A stretch of DNA of 64,000 nt. Origin: Caballeronia sp. BR00000012568055. Lineage in GTDB: Bacteria; Pseudomonadota; Gammaproteobacteria; Burkholderiales; Burkholderiaceae. Where the stretch lies: positions 151,460 through 215,459 of the forward strand of contig NZ_JAQFVG010000311.1 in the NCBI RefSeq assembly GCF_029439455.1, given 5' to 3'. The position numbers were made by a program, and so were the translations under genes. The notes under the pieces are model-generated. The model did no database searches. It saw only the letters and a list, made by a program, of their open reading frames with translations, and was not told where the DNA came from. Numbering within the stretch: position 1 is the stretch's first letter; each line of letters begins with the position of its first letter. This document shows positions 8,530 to 17,530 of this stretch, piece after piece.

Positions 8530-8970
8530 GTGAACACAAGGTCCAAAGGCTTCAGCCTGCTCGAACTCATGATCGCGCTCGGCGTATTGGCGATCATCAC
8601 CGTGTACGCGCTGCCGGCGTATCGCCTGCATGTGGCGAAGGCGAATCGCGTGGACGCGTCGGCGGCGCTGATGCGCGCGGTGCAGTTCGTCGAGACAGCG
8701 AGGCTTGCGCAGACGAGCGATATCACGCTGCCGCAAGGCATCGATCAAGCGCCATCGAGCGGAATCGCGCTCTACAAGCTCACGATTCAGCCCGAATCCT
8801 CGACAAACGGCGGTTATTCGATCGAAGCCGCGCCCATATCGACCGGCGCGATGCAGGACGACGCATGCGGCACGTTCGTTATCGATGCCACCGGCGCGCG
8901 ATCGAATCGCACATCGGCGGCGCCGCTGAATGCCGTGCAGTCGTCCGCGTGTTGGGGCGCGCGAAGTTAG
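8530..8970 (+). CDS. pilE: PilE-like type IV pilin
   Basis: 146 aa pilin-like protein starting at GTG 8530, 13 bp after pilX. The leader MNTRSKG|FSLLELMIALGVLAIITVYALPAY is a textbook type IV pilin N-terminus (Glu at mature position 5, Pro22-like kink). A disulfide-loop pair lies at the C-terminus (DDAC...SSACWG). It could be a minor pilin of the PilE/FimE type or a pilin subunit; position at the end of the minor-pilin operon favours the former. Its stop overlaps the stop of the next, convergent gene. Confidence 0.85.
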   Translation: MNTRSKGFSLLELMIALGVLAIITVYALPAYRLHVAKANRVDASAALMRAVQFVETARLAQTSDITLPQGIDQAPSSGIALYKLTIQPESSTNGGYSIEAAPISTGAMQDDACGTFVIDATGARSNRTSAAPLNAVQSSACWGARS

Positions 8971-9479
8971 AAAACGGTCGGGTCCGCTGCGTCCGCAGGT
9001 GTTTCCGAGGCGGCAGGCGCTTTGATCTGCTGATAGATACGCCAGCCTTCGCACGCAGCCAAGCCGAGGCCGCCCCACTTGAGAAGCGGCTTCGCGCCAC
9101 GCAGCACAGTCGTGCGAACCGGCTTGGTCAGCACCAGCGAAGCAATGGAACCGATGATCGGATACTGCTTGAACAACGTGCCAATCCCGCCGCCGCCACC
9201 GCCGCCCAGCAGCGACCCGAGAATATTGCCGATTCCACCGCCCGCCGACCCACCGCGTCGCCCGGTCCGACGGCTTTTGCCACCCGGCATCAGAAAGCGC
9301 AGAAAACTGAAGTGAGTGACGGATTCGCGCAAATCCACGGTTGCCTGCCGCATTTCCATGCGCTCGACATCCGCACGGGCGATCAGCAACTCCTTGCGCA
9401 ACGCGCGCATATGCGGCGTTCGCAGCTTCTGCATCTTGTCGCGCTTGGGCGCTTTAAAGCTTTCGTCGTGTTGGGGCAT
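8967..9479 (-). CDS. DUF3318 family protein
   Basis: 170 aa protein of unknown function that I recognise as the DUF3318 type common in Burkholderiaceae. The N-terminal half is Arg/Glu/Lys-rich and helical (residues about 15-65); a Gly-rich stretch (about 72-102, containing seven consecutive glycines) leads to a possible membrane-associated segment (about 105-125, YPIIGSIASLVLTKPV). It is the last gene of a three-gene minus-strand group with a holin-like and a DUF883 gene, suggesting a shared envelope or stationary-phase role. The stop overlaps that of pilE by 4 nt. Confidence 0.75.
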   Translation of the reverse strand: MPQHDESFKAPKRDKMQKLRTPHMRALRKELLIARADVERMEMRQATVDLRESVTHFSFLRFLMPGGKSRRTGRRGGSAGGGIGNILGSLLGGGGGGGIGTLFKQYPIIGSIASLVLTKPVRTTVLRGAKPLLKWGGLGLAACEGWRIYQQIKAPAASETPADAADPTVF

Positions 9480-9506
9480 GGTGAGTCCTGCTCGAAGTGA
9501 TTAGGC

Positions 9507-9893
9507 TCAGTGCGAGCGGAACGTGTCGCGGTCCTTGCGGAATTCGGCGAGCGTGTCGTCGAACATATTCGGCGCATCGCGCAGGTTGCTGCGAGCGCGC
9601 AGACCGCAGCCGATCGCGATCAACACATACAGCAAGGTGATGCCGCCAAGCGCCTGATATCGATACGTGTCCCAGAACACGATAGCAATCAGCACGGTCA
9701 GCGAGATCAGCGCCATCATGGCGAGCATCATCGCGGCGAGGCCCAGGAACAGCACGCCGATCAGCCGCTCCTTCTCCTCCTGCAATTCGATGCCGATCAG
9801 TTCAAGGCGCGTCTCGAAAATGGCGAAGGCGGAACTCAGGATTCGTCGCAAAGGTCCGGGTGACGATTGTCGCGGTGTCCGTTCTGGCGTCAT
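9507..9893 (-). CDS. YqjE-like / phage holin superfamily 3_6 membrane protein
   Basis: 128 aa protein with an amphipathic N-terminus (RLELIGIELQEEKERL, typical of the Phage_holin_3_6/YqjE family) and two membrane helices at about residues 42-70 and 80-100. Despite the family name these are chromosomal proteins encoded beside DUF883/ElaB-YqjD proteins; in E. coli yqjE follows yqjD. The same pairing occurs here (DUF883 gene upstream, DUF3318 27 bp downstream). No phage genes are nearby. Confidence 0.8.
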   Translation of the reverse strand: MTPERTPRQSSPGPLRRILSSAFAIFETRLELIGIELQEEKERLIGVLFLGLAAMMLAMMALISLTVLIAIVFWDTYRYQALGGITLLYVLIAIGCGLRARSNLRDAPNMFDDTLAEFRKDRDTFRSH

Positions 9894-9972
9894 GGCTTGG
9901 GCGCGAGATGCGCGGTGGTGTCGCTTGGGTCATGTTCCGGTTGCCACGAGGGCACCGGCGCGAGAGCGGAGC

Positions 9973-9994
9973 CGGACATCCCGAAGGATGTCCG
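9973..9994. other. Perfect hairpin with CGAA loop between DUF883 and holin-like genes
   Basis: GGACATCC (9974-9981) and GGATGTCC (9986-9993) form an 8-bp perfect stem around the tetraloop CGAA, with an extra C-G pair outside. It lies in the 199-bp gap between two same-strand genes. There is no T tract, so an intercistronic RNA structure or protein site is more likely than an intrinsic terminator. Confidence 0.5.
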
Positions 9995-10092
9995 CAGTCC
10001 GTTACGAGGTTCCTCGCATGGAGGCCGCGTCTGCTTACGCTCAAGCAATCAGCGGGCCATTCCAATGCAAAAAGAAGAGCGCGTGACGGGAA

Positions 10093-10395
10093 TTACTTGC
10101 GGTTGATCAGCAGACCGACCACCGCGCCGATACCAGCCGCAATACCGATCGATGCCCACGGATGCTCGTGCACGTAGTCATCGGTGGCGCGTGCGGCTTT
10201 CTTGCCGCGCTCGATCACGACAACCTGCGCATCGGCCGCTTTTTCGCGAGCCTGTTTCAGGCGCGTCATGGCGGTCTCGCGCAATTCGGAGGCACGCTCG
10301 CCCGTGGCGGCGGCAGCTTGCTTCAGCAGATCTTCGGCGTCAGCGAGAACGGTTTTGATGTCCGACATGAATCGCTCCTTATTGATTTCTGACAT
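10093..10395 (-). CDS. DUF883 family protein (ElaB/YqjD-like, ribosome-binding membrane protein)
   Basis: About 100 aa. Coiled N-terminal region (residues 10-70, SDIKTVLADAEDLLKQAA), then HEHPWASIGIAAGIGAVVGLLINRK, the single C-terminal membrane helix with GxxxG motifs characteristic of ElaB/YqjD/YgaM. In E. coli these stationary-phase proteins bind ribosomes and anchor them to the inner membrane. Two starts each have a good Shine-Dalgarno: 10395 (GGAG, 6 nt spacing) and 10368 (AAGGAG, 6 nt spacing), so two forms differing by nine residues are possible. Confidence 0.87.
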   Translation of the reverse strand: MSEINKERFMSDIKTVLADAEDLLKQAAAATGERASELRETAMTRLKQAREKAADAQVVVIERGKKAARATDDYVHEHPWASIGIAAGIGAVVGLLINRK

Positions 10396-10633
10396 GTAAA
10401 GCTCCAAGCGGTAAGGCTACGCGAATCGTAACCAAAGATGCGGACGCTGACGAGGAGCCATTTCAGGCCCGGCACGAAGTCTTGCACATTCCGTTCCAGT
10501 CGGCGCCATTCGCTCCGTCCAAGGCCTGGCATCGTCAAAGCCTCGACAATCCACGTTGATGGAGACGATCTGGCCCGTAAAAGTTTCAGCCGCGAATCGA
10601 AAGTTACAAACGCGTGCAAGCGCGACCGGAAAA

Positions 10634-10671
10634 AACGAAGGGCCGCCCGCGATGCGGAGCGGCCCTTCGTT
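10634..10671 (-). terminator. Intrinsic terminator of gcdH
   Basis: Perfect 13-bp stem AACGAAGGGCCGC (10634-10646) with GCGGCCCTTCGTT (10659-10671). On the minus strand it is followed by TTTTTTCC. It lies 18 bp beyond the gcdH stop. Confidence 0.9.
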
Positions 10672-10689
10672 ACTATGCGTCGAAGAGAA

Positions 10690-11877
10690 TCAGAAGAACG
10701 CCTGAATGCCCGTTTGCGCGCGGCCCAGAATCAGCGCGTGGATATCGTGCGTGCCTTCGTACGTATTCACCACTTCCAGATTCACCAGATGCCGCGCCAC
10801 GCCGAATTCATCCGAAATACCATTGCCGCCGAGCATGTCACGCGCAAGCCGCGCGATCTCCAGCGCCTTGCCGCATGAATTGCGCTTCATGATCGATGTG
10901 ATTTCGACCGCCGCCGTGCCTTCGTCCTTCATGCGGCCAAGACGCAGCACGCCTTGCAGACCGAGCGTGATTTCCGTCTGCATATCGGCGAGTTTCTTCT
11001 GGATCAACTGATTGGCGGCAAGCGGACGCCCGAACTGTTTGCGATCCAGCGTGTATTGACGCGCCGTGTGCCAGCACGATTCCGCCGCGCCGAGCGCGCC
11101 CCAGGAGATGCCGTATCGCGCGGAATTGAGGCAGGTGAACGGTCCTTTGAGTCCGCGCACGTTCGGCAGCAGATTTTCTTCGGGCACGAAGACTTCATCC
11201 ATCACCACTTCGCCGGTGATCGATGCGCGCAGACCGACCTTGCCGTGAATCGCGGGCGCGGTCAGTCCTTTCCAGCCTTTCTCCAGAATGAAGCCGCGAA
11301 TATCGTCCTTGCCGTCTTCTTCGAGCTTTGCCCACACGACGAACACATCCGCGATCGGCGAATTCGAGATCCACATCTTCGTGCCGGAGAGCGAATAACC
11401 GTTCGATACCTTCTTCGCGCGCGTCGTCATGCTGGCGGGATCGGAGCCGGCGTTCGGCTCAGTCAGCCCGAAGCAGCCGATCCACTCGCCGCGCGCCAGC
11501 TTCGGCAGGTACTTTTCCTTTTGCGCCTCGCTGCCGAAGGTGTAAATCGGCACCATCACTAGCGACGACTGCACCGACATCATCGAGCGATACCCCGAAT
11601 CCACGCGCTCCACTTCACGCGCGATCAGGCCGTAGCTGACGTAGTTCAGACCGGGACCGCCGTATTGCTCGGGAATGGTCGGGCCGAGCAGGCCGAGTTC
11701 GCCCATCTCGCGAAAGATCGACGGATCGGTTTTTTCTTCGCGGAACGCCTGCGTCACGCGCGGCTGCAACTTGTCCCGCGCGTAGGCGCGCGCGGCGTCG
11801 AGCACCATGCGTTCTTCTTCGGTGAGTTGCTGATCGAGCAACAGCGGGTCTTCCCAGTTGAACGCGGCGGCGGCCAT
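10690..11877 (-). CDS. gcdH: Glutaryl-CoA dehydrogenase
   Basis: 395 aa acyl-CoA dehydrogenase that oxidatively decarboxylates glutaryl-CoA to crotonyl-CoA, the last committed step of lysine/tryptophan/glutarate degradation, passing electrons to ETF. The start at 11877 ([18 protein letters not shown]) has GGAG 7 nt upstream. GcdH signatures are [14 protein letters not shown], the [17 protein letters not shown] block, and the catalytic Glu in [16 protein letters not shown]. It is divergent from an IclR-family regulator, the usual arrangement in Burkholderiaceae, with a palindromic operator between them. Confidence 0.93.
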   Translation of the reverse strand: MAAAAFNWEDPLLLDQQLTEEERMVLDAARAYARDKLQPRVTQAFREEKTDPSIFREMGELGLLGPTIPEQYGGPGLNYVSYGLIAREVERVDSGYRSMMSVQSSLVMVPIYTFGSEAQKEKYLPKLARGEWIGCFGLTEPNAGSDPASMTTRAKKVSNGYSLSGTKMWISNSPIADVFVVWAKLEEDGKDDIRGFILEKGWKGLTAPAIHGKVGLRASITGEVVMDEVFVPEENLLPNVRGLKGPFTCLNSARYGISWGALGAAESCWHTARQYTLDRKQFGRPLAANQLIQKKLADMQTEITLGLQGVLRLGRMKDEGTAAVEITSIMKRNSCGKALEIARLARDMLGGNGISDEFGVARHLVNLEVVNTYEGTHDIHALILGRAQTGIQAFF

Positions 11878-11907
11878 GTGCAGTCTCCTGATTCCATCGA
11901 ACGGCGC

Positions 11908-11937
11908 TTGACAAGATGTTCCGCTAAGCGAAACAAT
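11908..11937 (+). promoter_or_regulatory. Promoter of iclR with overlapping IclR-type palindrome
   Basis: TTGACA (11908-11913, perfect -35) and AACAAT (11932-11937) are 18 bp apart. Between and overlapping them, TGTTCCGCTAAGCGAAACA (11917-11935) reads as its own reverse complement at all but the central base and one pair. A repressor bound here would block RNA polymerase on iclR and could also reach a gcdH promoter on the other strand. Inferred from sequence only. Confidence 0.7.
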
Positions 11938-11969
11938 GTTTTGCAAATCAGAACCGAGTGTAGCATTCG

Positions 11970-12746
11970 ATGCCAACCAATTCCACGCCCGATATTGCTT
12001 CCGACGCCATCGACGAGCGCAAGTTCGTGGTCGCCCTGGCGCGCGGTTTGGAACTGCTGCGCGCGTTCCGTCCCGGCGAAACACTGCTCGGCAATCGCGA
12101 TTTTGTCGAACGGACGGGTTTGCCGAAGGCCACGGTCAATCGTCTTGCCTACACGCTGACCACGCTCGGCTATCTCCGTCTCGACGATTCCACCAGCAAA
12201 TATGCGCTCGACACCGGCGTGCTGTCGTTGGGTTTTGCGTTGCTGGCGGGCGCGGACACGCTGGAATTGGCGCGGCCGCATTTGCGGGCGCTGGCGCGGG
12301 AGATCGGCGCGGCGGTATCGCTGGGATGCCGGGACGGGCTGGACATGATCTATCTGGAGACGATTCGCAGCGAGACGGCGCTGACGTTGGGCCTCGCGCC
12401 GGGATCGCGTTTGTCGATGCTGACGAGTTCGATGGGCCGCGCGTATCTCGCCGTGCAGGACGTGGCGGCGCGCGAGGCTTTGCTCGATGAGCTGAAGGCG
12501 GAGACCAGCAAGGAACAGATAGAAGCCGCCCGCCGCGCCATCGACGACTTCGAACGCGATGGCTTCTGCTGCTCGTTCCGCGACTGGCACGACGACGTCA
12601 ACGCCATCGCCGCGCCGTTCCGCGATGTGCGCAACGGACGATGGCTCGTGCTGAGCAGCAGCGGCCCGGCATCGTCGATGAGTGAGGCGTACTTCCGCGA
12701 GACGATCGGGCCGAAGCTCAAGGCATTGGCCGCGCGTCTCGCCTGA
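11970..12746 (+). CDS. IclR-family transcriptional regulator (likely regulator of gcdH)
   Basis: 258 aa. An N-terminal winged helix (about residues 20-80: [31 protein letters not shown]) is followed by the IclR effector domain (about 85-250, with [16 protein letters not shown] and [16 protein letters not shown]). It is transcribed away from gcdH across a 92-bp gap with one strong palindrome, so it probably senses a glutarate or glutaryl-CoA related effector and regulates both genes; this part is inference from position. Confidence 0.88.
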   Translation: MPTNSTPDIASDAIDERKFVVALARGLELLRAFRPGETLLGNRDFVERTGLPKATVNRLAYTLTTLGYLRLDDSTSKYALDTGVLSLGFALLAGADTLELARPHLRALAREIGAAVSLGCRDGLDMIYLETIRSETALTLGLAPGSRLSMLTSSMGRAYLAVQDVAAREALLDELKAETSKEQIEAARRAIDDFERDGFCCSFRDWHDDVNAIAAPFRDVRNGRWLVLSSSGPASSMSEAYFRETIGPKLKALAARLA

Positions 12747-12749
12747 AAA

Positions 12750-13613
12750 TCAAAGCACGGTACGCACGTGCCAAAGCTCGGGAAACAGCACGACATCGAG
12801 CATCTTTCGCAGATACGACGCGCCCGCCGTGCCGCCCGTGCCGCCCTTGAATCCGATGATGCGCTCCACCGTCGTCACATGCCGGAAGCGCCATTGCCGG
12901 AACGCGTCTTCCAGATCGACGAGTTCTTCGGCCATTTCGTATAGCTCCCAGTGCTGCGCCGGATTGCGATACACCGCGAGCCACGCCGCCTCGACGGATG
13001 GATCGTGCGTCATCGGCTGCGTCCAGTCGCGGTTCAGACGCGCCGGATCGATCTCGAACCCACGCCGCGCGAGCAGGCGAATCACTTCGTCATAGAACGA
13101 CGGCGCTTCGAGCGTCTCGCGCACCTGCGCCAGAATTTCCGGCCGATGCTCATGCGGCTTCAGCATCTGCACATTCTTGTTGCCGAGCATGAACTCGATC
13201 TGCCGATACTGATGCGACTGAAACCCCGACGACGCGCCGAGATACGGCCGCATCGCCGAATATTCGGACGGCGTCATGGTGGCGAGCACGTTCCACGCTT
13301 GCACCAGTTGCTCGAAGATGCGCGAGACGCGCGCGAGCATCTTGAACGCGGGCGGCAACTCATCGCGATGCACCGCTTCCAGCGCCGCGCGCAACTCGTA
13401 CAACGCGAGCTTCATCCACAGTTCGCTGGTCTGATGCTGCACGATAAACAGCATTTCGTTGTGATCCGGCGAGCGCGGATGCTGCGCGCCGAGGATCGCG
13501 TCGAGGCCGAGATAATCGCCGTAGCTCATGGACTCGGAGAAATCGAGCTTGGCGTCGTGCCAGCCTTTTTCCTGCGCGCCGTGGCCGAACGGGCAACCCT
13601 GGGTTTCGTTCAT
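12750..13613 (-). CDS. kynA: Tryptophan 2,3-dioxygenase
   Basis: 287 aa heme enzyme that opens the indole ring of tryptophan to N-formylkynurenine, the first step of the kynurenine pathway. Family blocks are [36 protein letters not shown] (containing the heme-pocket His), and [20 protein letters not shown] with substrate-binding residues. The start at 13613 ([12 protein letters not shown]) is favoured over an upstream start that would run into kynU. It is third in the kynB-kynU-kynA operon, 11 bp after kynU, and only 3 bp separate its stop from the convergent iclR stop. Confidence 0.96.
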   Translation of the reverse strand: MNETQGCPFGHGAQEKGWHDAKLDFSESMSYGDYLGLDAILGAQHPRSPDHNEMLFIVQHQTSELWMKLALYELRAALEAVHRDELPPAFKMLARVSRIFEQLVQAWNVLATMTPSEYSAMRPYLGASSGFQSHQYRQIEFMLGNKNVQMLKPHEHRPEILAQVRETLEAPSFYDEVIRLLARRGFEIDPARLNRDWTQPMTHDPSVEAAWLAVYRNPAQHWELYEMAEELVDLEDAFRQWRFRHVTTVERIIGFKGGTGGTAGASYLRKMLDVVLFPELWHVRTVL

Positions 13614-13624
13614 GGCGATATTCC

Positions 13625-14875
13625 TCAGGTCACCGAACCGCGCTCGGCGAATTCCGGCGCGCGCCAGCTTTCGGTCGCGAGCACATCGCGGAGCGTTTCG
13701 ACGGCATCCCACACATCGACGAAGCGCACGTACAGCGGCGTGAAGCCGAATCGCAGAATGCGCGGCTCGCGATAATCACCGATCACCCCGCGCGCGATCA
13801 GCGCCTGCATCACTTCATAGCCGTTCGGATGCTCGAAGCTCACTTGCGAGCCGCGTCGATCGTGTTCGCGCGGCGTCGCGAGCGTCAGTGGATATTCACC
13901 GCAGCGCGTTTCGACCAACTTGATGAATAGATCGCACAGCGCCAGCGACTTGCGGCGCAGTGTCTGCATATCGGTTTGCAGAAACACGTCGAGACCGCAC
14001 TCGACCAGCGACATCGACACGATCGGCTGCGTGCCGCACAGATAGCGCCCGATGCCATCGTCCGGACGATACGACGGGTCCATTTCGAACGGCTTTTTGT
14101 GGCTCCACCAGCCGGAAAGCGGCTGCGAAAAGCTGTTTTGATGGCGCTTGTGGGCCCACACGAACGCCGGCGAACCCGGACCGCCATTCAGATACTTATA
14201 CGTGCAGCCGACCGCGTAGTCCGCATCGACACCGTTCAGATCGACCGGCACCGCTCCCGCCGAATGCGCCAGATCCCACACGGCCAACGCGCCCGCGCGA
14301 TGAATCGTCTGCGTGAGCGCGGCCATGTCGTGCATATAGCCGGTACGGTAATTCACGTGCGTAATCATCGCGATGGCGGTGTTTTCATCGATCGCGTTTT
14401 CAAGCTCGGAAGGATCATCGACCAGACGCAACTCATACCCGCGATCCAACTGATCGATCAAACCCTGCGCGATATACAGATCGCTCGGAAAGTTCGAACG
14501 TTCGGAGACGATTACGCGACGCTTCGGATCGCGCTCGTGGGCTACTTTCAGCGCGGCCGACAGAATCTTGAAAAGATTGGCCGAAATCGTATCCGTGACA
14601 ACCACTTCGTCTTCCGCCGCGCCGATCAGCTTGCCCAGCTTATTACCCAGACGTTTTGGCAACGCGAACCAGCCCGCCGTGTTCCAGCTTCGGATCAGGC
14701 CATCGCCCCATTCGCCGGTGATGACGGCGGCGGCGCGCGCGGCGGCGGCTTTCGGCGGCACGCCGAGCGAATTGCCGTCGAGATAGATCACGTCATCGGC
14801 GAGCGCGAATTGGGCGCGCAGTGGCGCGAGCGCGTCGTCATGGTCGAGCGCAATCGCTTCGTCACGAGATTTCAT
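13625..14875 (-). CDS. kynU: Kynureninase
   Basis: 416 aa PLP enzyme that cleaves kynurenine to anthranilate and alanine. Visible are [14 protein letters not shown] at the N-terminus, [15 protein letters not shown] (PLP-binding Asp), and the PLP lysine in [16 protein letters not shown]. The length is normal for bacterial kynureninase. It lies 27 bp behind kynB and 11 bp before kynA, forming one operon that turns tryptophan into anthranilate. Confidence 0.97.
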   Translation of the reverse strand: MKSRDEAIALDHDDALAPLRAQFALADDVIYLDGNSLGVPPKAAAARAAAVITGEWGDGLIRSWNTAGWFALPKRLGNKLGKLIGAAEDEVVVTDTISANLFKILSAALKVAHERDPKRRVIVSERSNFPSDLYIAQGLIDQLDRGYELRLVDDPSELENAIDENTAIAMITHVNYRTGYMHDMAALTQTIHRAGALAVWDLAHSAGAVPVDLNGVDADYAVGCTYKYLNGGPGSPAFVWAHKRHQNSFSQPLSGWWSHKKPFEMDPSYRPDDGIGRYLCGTQPIVSMSLVECGLDVFLQTDMQTLRRKSLALCDLFIKLVETRCGEYPLTLATPREHDRRGSQVSFEHPNGYEVMQALIARGVIGDYREPRILRFGFTPLYVRFVDVWDAVETLRDVLATESWRAPEFAERGSVT

Positions 14876-14902
14876 CGAAAAGTCCCTATATTCGTAGAGG
14901 AT

Positions 14903-15529
14903 TCAGGAAAGCGGGCGCAGGACGGCGCGAACCGGACTGGCATCGAGTGTGGAAAATTTGAGCGGCAGGGCGATCAGTTCATAGTCGCCGGGCGCGATGG
15001 CATCGAGCACGAGGCCTTCGAGAATCGCCATGCGATGCGCGCGGATGCGGTGATGCGCGTCCATCGTCTTGGAGTCTTGCGGATCGAGCGAGGGCGTATC
15101 GATGCCGATCAGCTTCACACCTTTGCTTGCCAACAGGTCGATGGTTTCGGGCGCGACGGCGCAGAAGGCGTGGTCCCATTCGTCGAGCGGGGCTTTCGTA
15201 TAGGTACGCAGCAGCACGCGCGGCGGAACATCGTCGCCCAAATGAGCGATGTGTTCGGGCATCACCAGCGGCGCCGCACCGGTACAGTGCAAAACCCGGC
15301 AAGCGCCGATATACGTATCCAGCGCGACCGCGCCGATCGCCGCGCCGTCGCGATCGTAGTGAAGCGGGGCATCGGCGTGTGCGCCGGTGTGCGGGGAAAG
15401 CGTGAGGCGCGCGACATTGACCGGCGAGCCTGCCTCGATGCGCCACATGCGCTCGATGCCGACCGTCGTATCGCCGGGCCAAACGGGCGTCGATGGGTCG
15501 ATCGGCGGAGAAATATCGAGGAGCGTCAT
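14903..15529 (-). CDS. kynB: Kynurenine formamidase (arylformamidase)
   Basis: 208 aa metal-dependent hydrolase of the bacterial KynB (cyclase) family, which removes formate from N-formylkynurenine. The N-terminus [19 protein letters not shown] and the metal-binding [12 protein letters not shown] are diagnostic, with [20 protein letters not shown] further on. It is the first gene of the kynBUA operon, transcribed divergently from kynR. Confidence 0.96.
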   Translation of the reverse strand: MTLLDISPPIDPSTPVWPGDTTVGIERMWRIEAGSPVNVARLTLSPHTGAHADAPLHYDRDGAAIGAVALDTYIGACRVLHCTGAAPLVMPEHIAHLGDDVPPRVLLRTYTKAPLDEWDHAFCAVAPETIDLLASKGVKLIGIDTPSLDPQDSKTMDAHHRIRAHRMAILEGLVLDAIAPGDYELIALPLKFSTLDASPVRAVLRPLS

Positions 15530-15661
15530 GGCGCGGCTAGCAGAAAGTGTGGAGATGCGTCAAATCATAGTCTTCTTATCTCGAAAAGTGATTGCAAAAT
15601 AACCACCCAAAAACGGCGGAGTTAGAACATAATTCGATGAAACGGGCTAGGGGAACACAAA
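15530..15661. promoter_or_regulatory. kynB-kynR divergent control region
   Basis: AT-rich relative to its surroundings, with no gene. On the minus strand TATGAT (complement of 15564-15569) is a good -10 for kynBUA but has no matching -35, as expected for an activator-dependent promoter. On the plus strand AGGGGA lies 7 nt before the kynR ATG. No clear Lrp-type palindrome was recognised. Confidence 0.5.
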
Positions 15662-16171
15662 ATGACCGGCTTCACGCTCGATGCAACAGATTGCCGCATT
15701 CTGGCGGTACTGCAGGAAGATGGACGGATCAGCAACCTGGACCTGGCGGAGCGCATCTCGCTCTCGCCGTCGGCGTGTCTGCGCCGCATGCGACTGCTCG
15801 AAGAAGAAGGGGTGATTGCGAGCTACCGCGCGTGTCTGGACCGCGAGCGTCTGGGGATTGAACTGGAAGCGTTCGTGCAGGTGTCCATGCGCAACGACCA
15901 GGAAAACTGGCACGAGAAGTTCGCGGCGCTGGTGAAGGAGTGGCCGGAGGTGGTCGGCGCGTTCGTCGTGACCGGCGACACGCATTACGTGCTGCGCGTG
16001 CTCGCACACAACCTCAAGCATTACTCCGAGTTCGTGCTGTCGAAGCTCTATAAAGCGCCGGGTGTCATCGACATTCGCTCGAATATCGTGCTTCAGACCA
16101 TGAAGGACGATGCAGGCGTGCCCGTCGCGTTGATCGAGCAGCCCGAGCGTTTGGGTACCGCGAAGGTCTAA
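15662..16171 (+). CDS. kynR: Lrp/AsnC-family regulator of kynurenine genes (KynR type)
   Basis: 169 aa. The N-terminal helix-turn-helix has the Lrp pattern (LDATDCRILAVLQEDGRISN, LSPSACLRRMRLLEEEGVI); the C-terminal RAM domain (about 70-150) binds effector and mediates multimerisation (VVGAFVVTGDTHYVLRV). It is divergent from kynBUA, matching KynR, the kynurenine-responsive activator described in Pseudomonas aeruginosa. Its stop overlaps that of the convergent flavin reductase gene by 4 nt. Confidence 0.88.
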   Translation: MTGFTLDATDCRILAVLQEDGRISNLDLAERISLSPSACLRRMRLLEEEGVIASYRACLDRERLGIELEAFVQVSMRNDQENWHEKFAALVKEWPEVVGAFVVTGDTHYVLRVLAHNLKHYSEFVLSKLYKAPGVIDIRSNIVLQTMKDDAGVPVALIEQPERLGTAKV

Positions 16172-16683
16172 TTGCCGAGCGGTCCGAGCGTGTGAAAGTC
16201 GCCCGCGTGAAACACCAGCGGCGCGGCTTCGCTCGTCTTCGGGCGCACGCCGCATCGCTCGACTTCGCCGACGAAGATCACGTGATCGCCTTCGTCGTAT
16301 CGGCTGCGGTTATGACATTCGAACCATGCGATGGCGCCGTCGAGCACGGGCATGCCGGTGTCGCCGGCTGCGTGCGAGACGCCCGCGAAGCGATCGCCTT
16401 TGAGCGTGGCGAAGCGTTTGCACAAGTCGATCTGCGAAGCGGCCAGCACGTTCACGACGTAGTGGCTATTGGCGCGGAACACCGGCATCGACGCGGACCG
16501 GGTGGCGAGACTCCACAGCACCAGCGGCGGATCGAGCGAAACCGAATTGAACGAACTCGCCGTAATGCCGATAAGCTGCCCGGAGTCCGTGCGCGTGGTA
16601 ATGACGGTCACGCCCGTCGCGAATTGGCCGAGCGCGGCGCGGAACTCTTTCGGATCGAAATTCGGGGTCTTGGCGCTTGTCAT
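16168..16683 (-). CDS. Flavin reductase-like FMN-binding protein
   Basis: 171 aa, flavin reductase domain of the HpaC/ActVB type: AALGQFATGVTVITT, SFNSVSLDPPLVLWSL and HVIFVGEVERC are family-typical. Such proteins reduce FMN or FAD with NAD(P)H to supply two-component monooxygenases. No partner oxygenase is adjacent, so the physiological partner is unknown. The stop overlaps the kynR stop. Confidence 0.82.
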   Translation of the reverse strand: MTSAKTPNFDPKEFRAALGQFATGVTVITTRTDSGQLIGITASSFNSVSLDPPLVLWSLATRSASMPVFRANSHYVVNVLAASQIDLCKRFATLKGDRFAGVSHAAGDTGMPVLDGAIAWFECHNRSRYDEGDHVIFVGEVERCGVRPKTSEAAPLVFHAGDFHTLGPLGN

Positions 16684-16963
16684 CTAACTATTGAGCAGGG
16701 TGCTTCCTTCTTTGCTGCCAGACTGCGGAAGGCTTTTTCAGAACTCATATAAAAGCTGAGGTTTGGTGTCGATTCTAGCGGAATCGGCTGTCAGTAGCCG
16801 CCAAACACCCGCCACACAACGGTCAATGCGCGCCAGTGTGAGTCTCGGCGTACCTTCGCGAAACACAGTAAGCTGGACCGATTGCATCGCGTTGAATAAA
16901 CGTGGATGCGCATCCATATTCGTGGTCCGCGGCGTGGCCGCATGCACTTCTTGAGGAGCAGGC

Positions 16964-17515
16964 ATGACCCAGCAGACGAAACTTGAAACCGCGATCCTTG
17001 GCGGCGGTTGCTTCTGGTGTACCGAAGCGGTGTTTCTGGCGGTGCAGGGCGTCGAGTCGGTCGAATCGGGCTATGCGGGCGGCGAGGTGGTCGATCCATC
17101 GTACGAGCAAGTCTGCGAAGGCGATACCGGGCACGCCGAAGTCGTAAAGGTAGTGTTCGATCCGGCCATCATCAGTTATCGCGAAGTGCTCGAAATTTTC
17201 TTCGCCACGCATGATCCGACGCAGCTCAATCGGCAGGGCAACGATGTGGGCACGCAGTATCGATCAGCGGTGTTTGCGCTGTCGGATGCGCAGCGCACGA
17301 CCGCGCTCGAAGTGATCGACGAGTTGCAGCGCGAGGATGTGTTCGGCGGCAAGATCGTCACCGAAGTCACGGCGCTCGACGACGATTACTATCCCGCCGA
17401 GGCGTATCACCAGAACTACTTTGCGCAGCATCCGAATCAGGGTTATTGCGCGGCGATCGTCGGGCCAAAGGTGGCCAAGTTCCGCAAGAAGTTCGCGCAT
17501 CGCCTGAAGGCGTAA
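16964..17515 (+). CDS. msrA: Peptide methionine-S-sulfoxide reductase A
   Basis: 183 aa repair enzyme that reduces methionine S-sulfoxide. The catalytic motif GCFWC is at residues 16-20, followed by GYAGGEV, the GHAEVVKVVFDP block and DPTQLNRQGNDVGTQYRS. A C-terminal CAAIV segment carries a likely resolving Cys. The gene stands alone after a 280-bp gap in which I see only a GAGGAG-type ribosome site near the start. Confidence 0.97.
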   Translation: MTQQTKLETAILGGGCFWCTEAVFLAVQGVESVESGYAGGEVVDPSYEQVCEGDTGHAEVVKVVFDPAIISYREVLEIFFATHDPTQLNRQGNDVGTQYRSAVFALSDAQRTTALEVIDELQREDVFGGKIVTEVTALDDDYYPAEAYHQNYFAQHPNQGYCAAIVGPKVAKFRKKFAHRLKA

Positions 17516-17530
17516 CGGCTTAGTCGATGC

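Noticed and set aside
9507-9893. Holin-like gene as a sign of a prophage
   Set aside because: The family is chromosomal and paired with DUF883; no phage structural or lysis genes are nearby.
13976-15625. 549-codon plus-strand reading frame
   Set aside because: Antisense to kynU and kynB; His/Arg-rich composition typical of complement frames.
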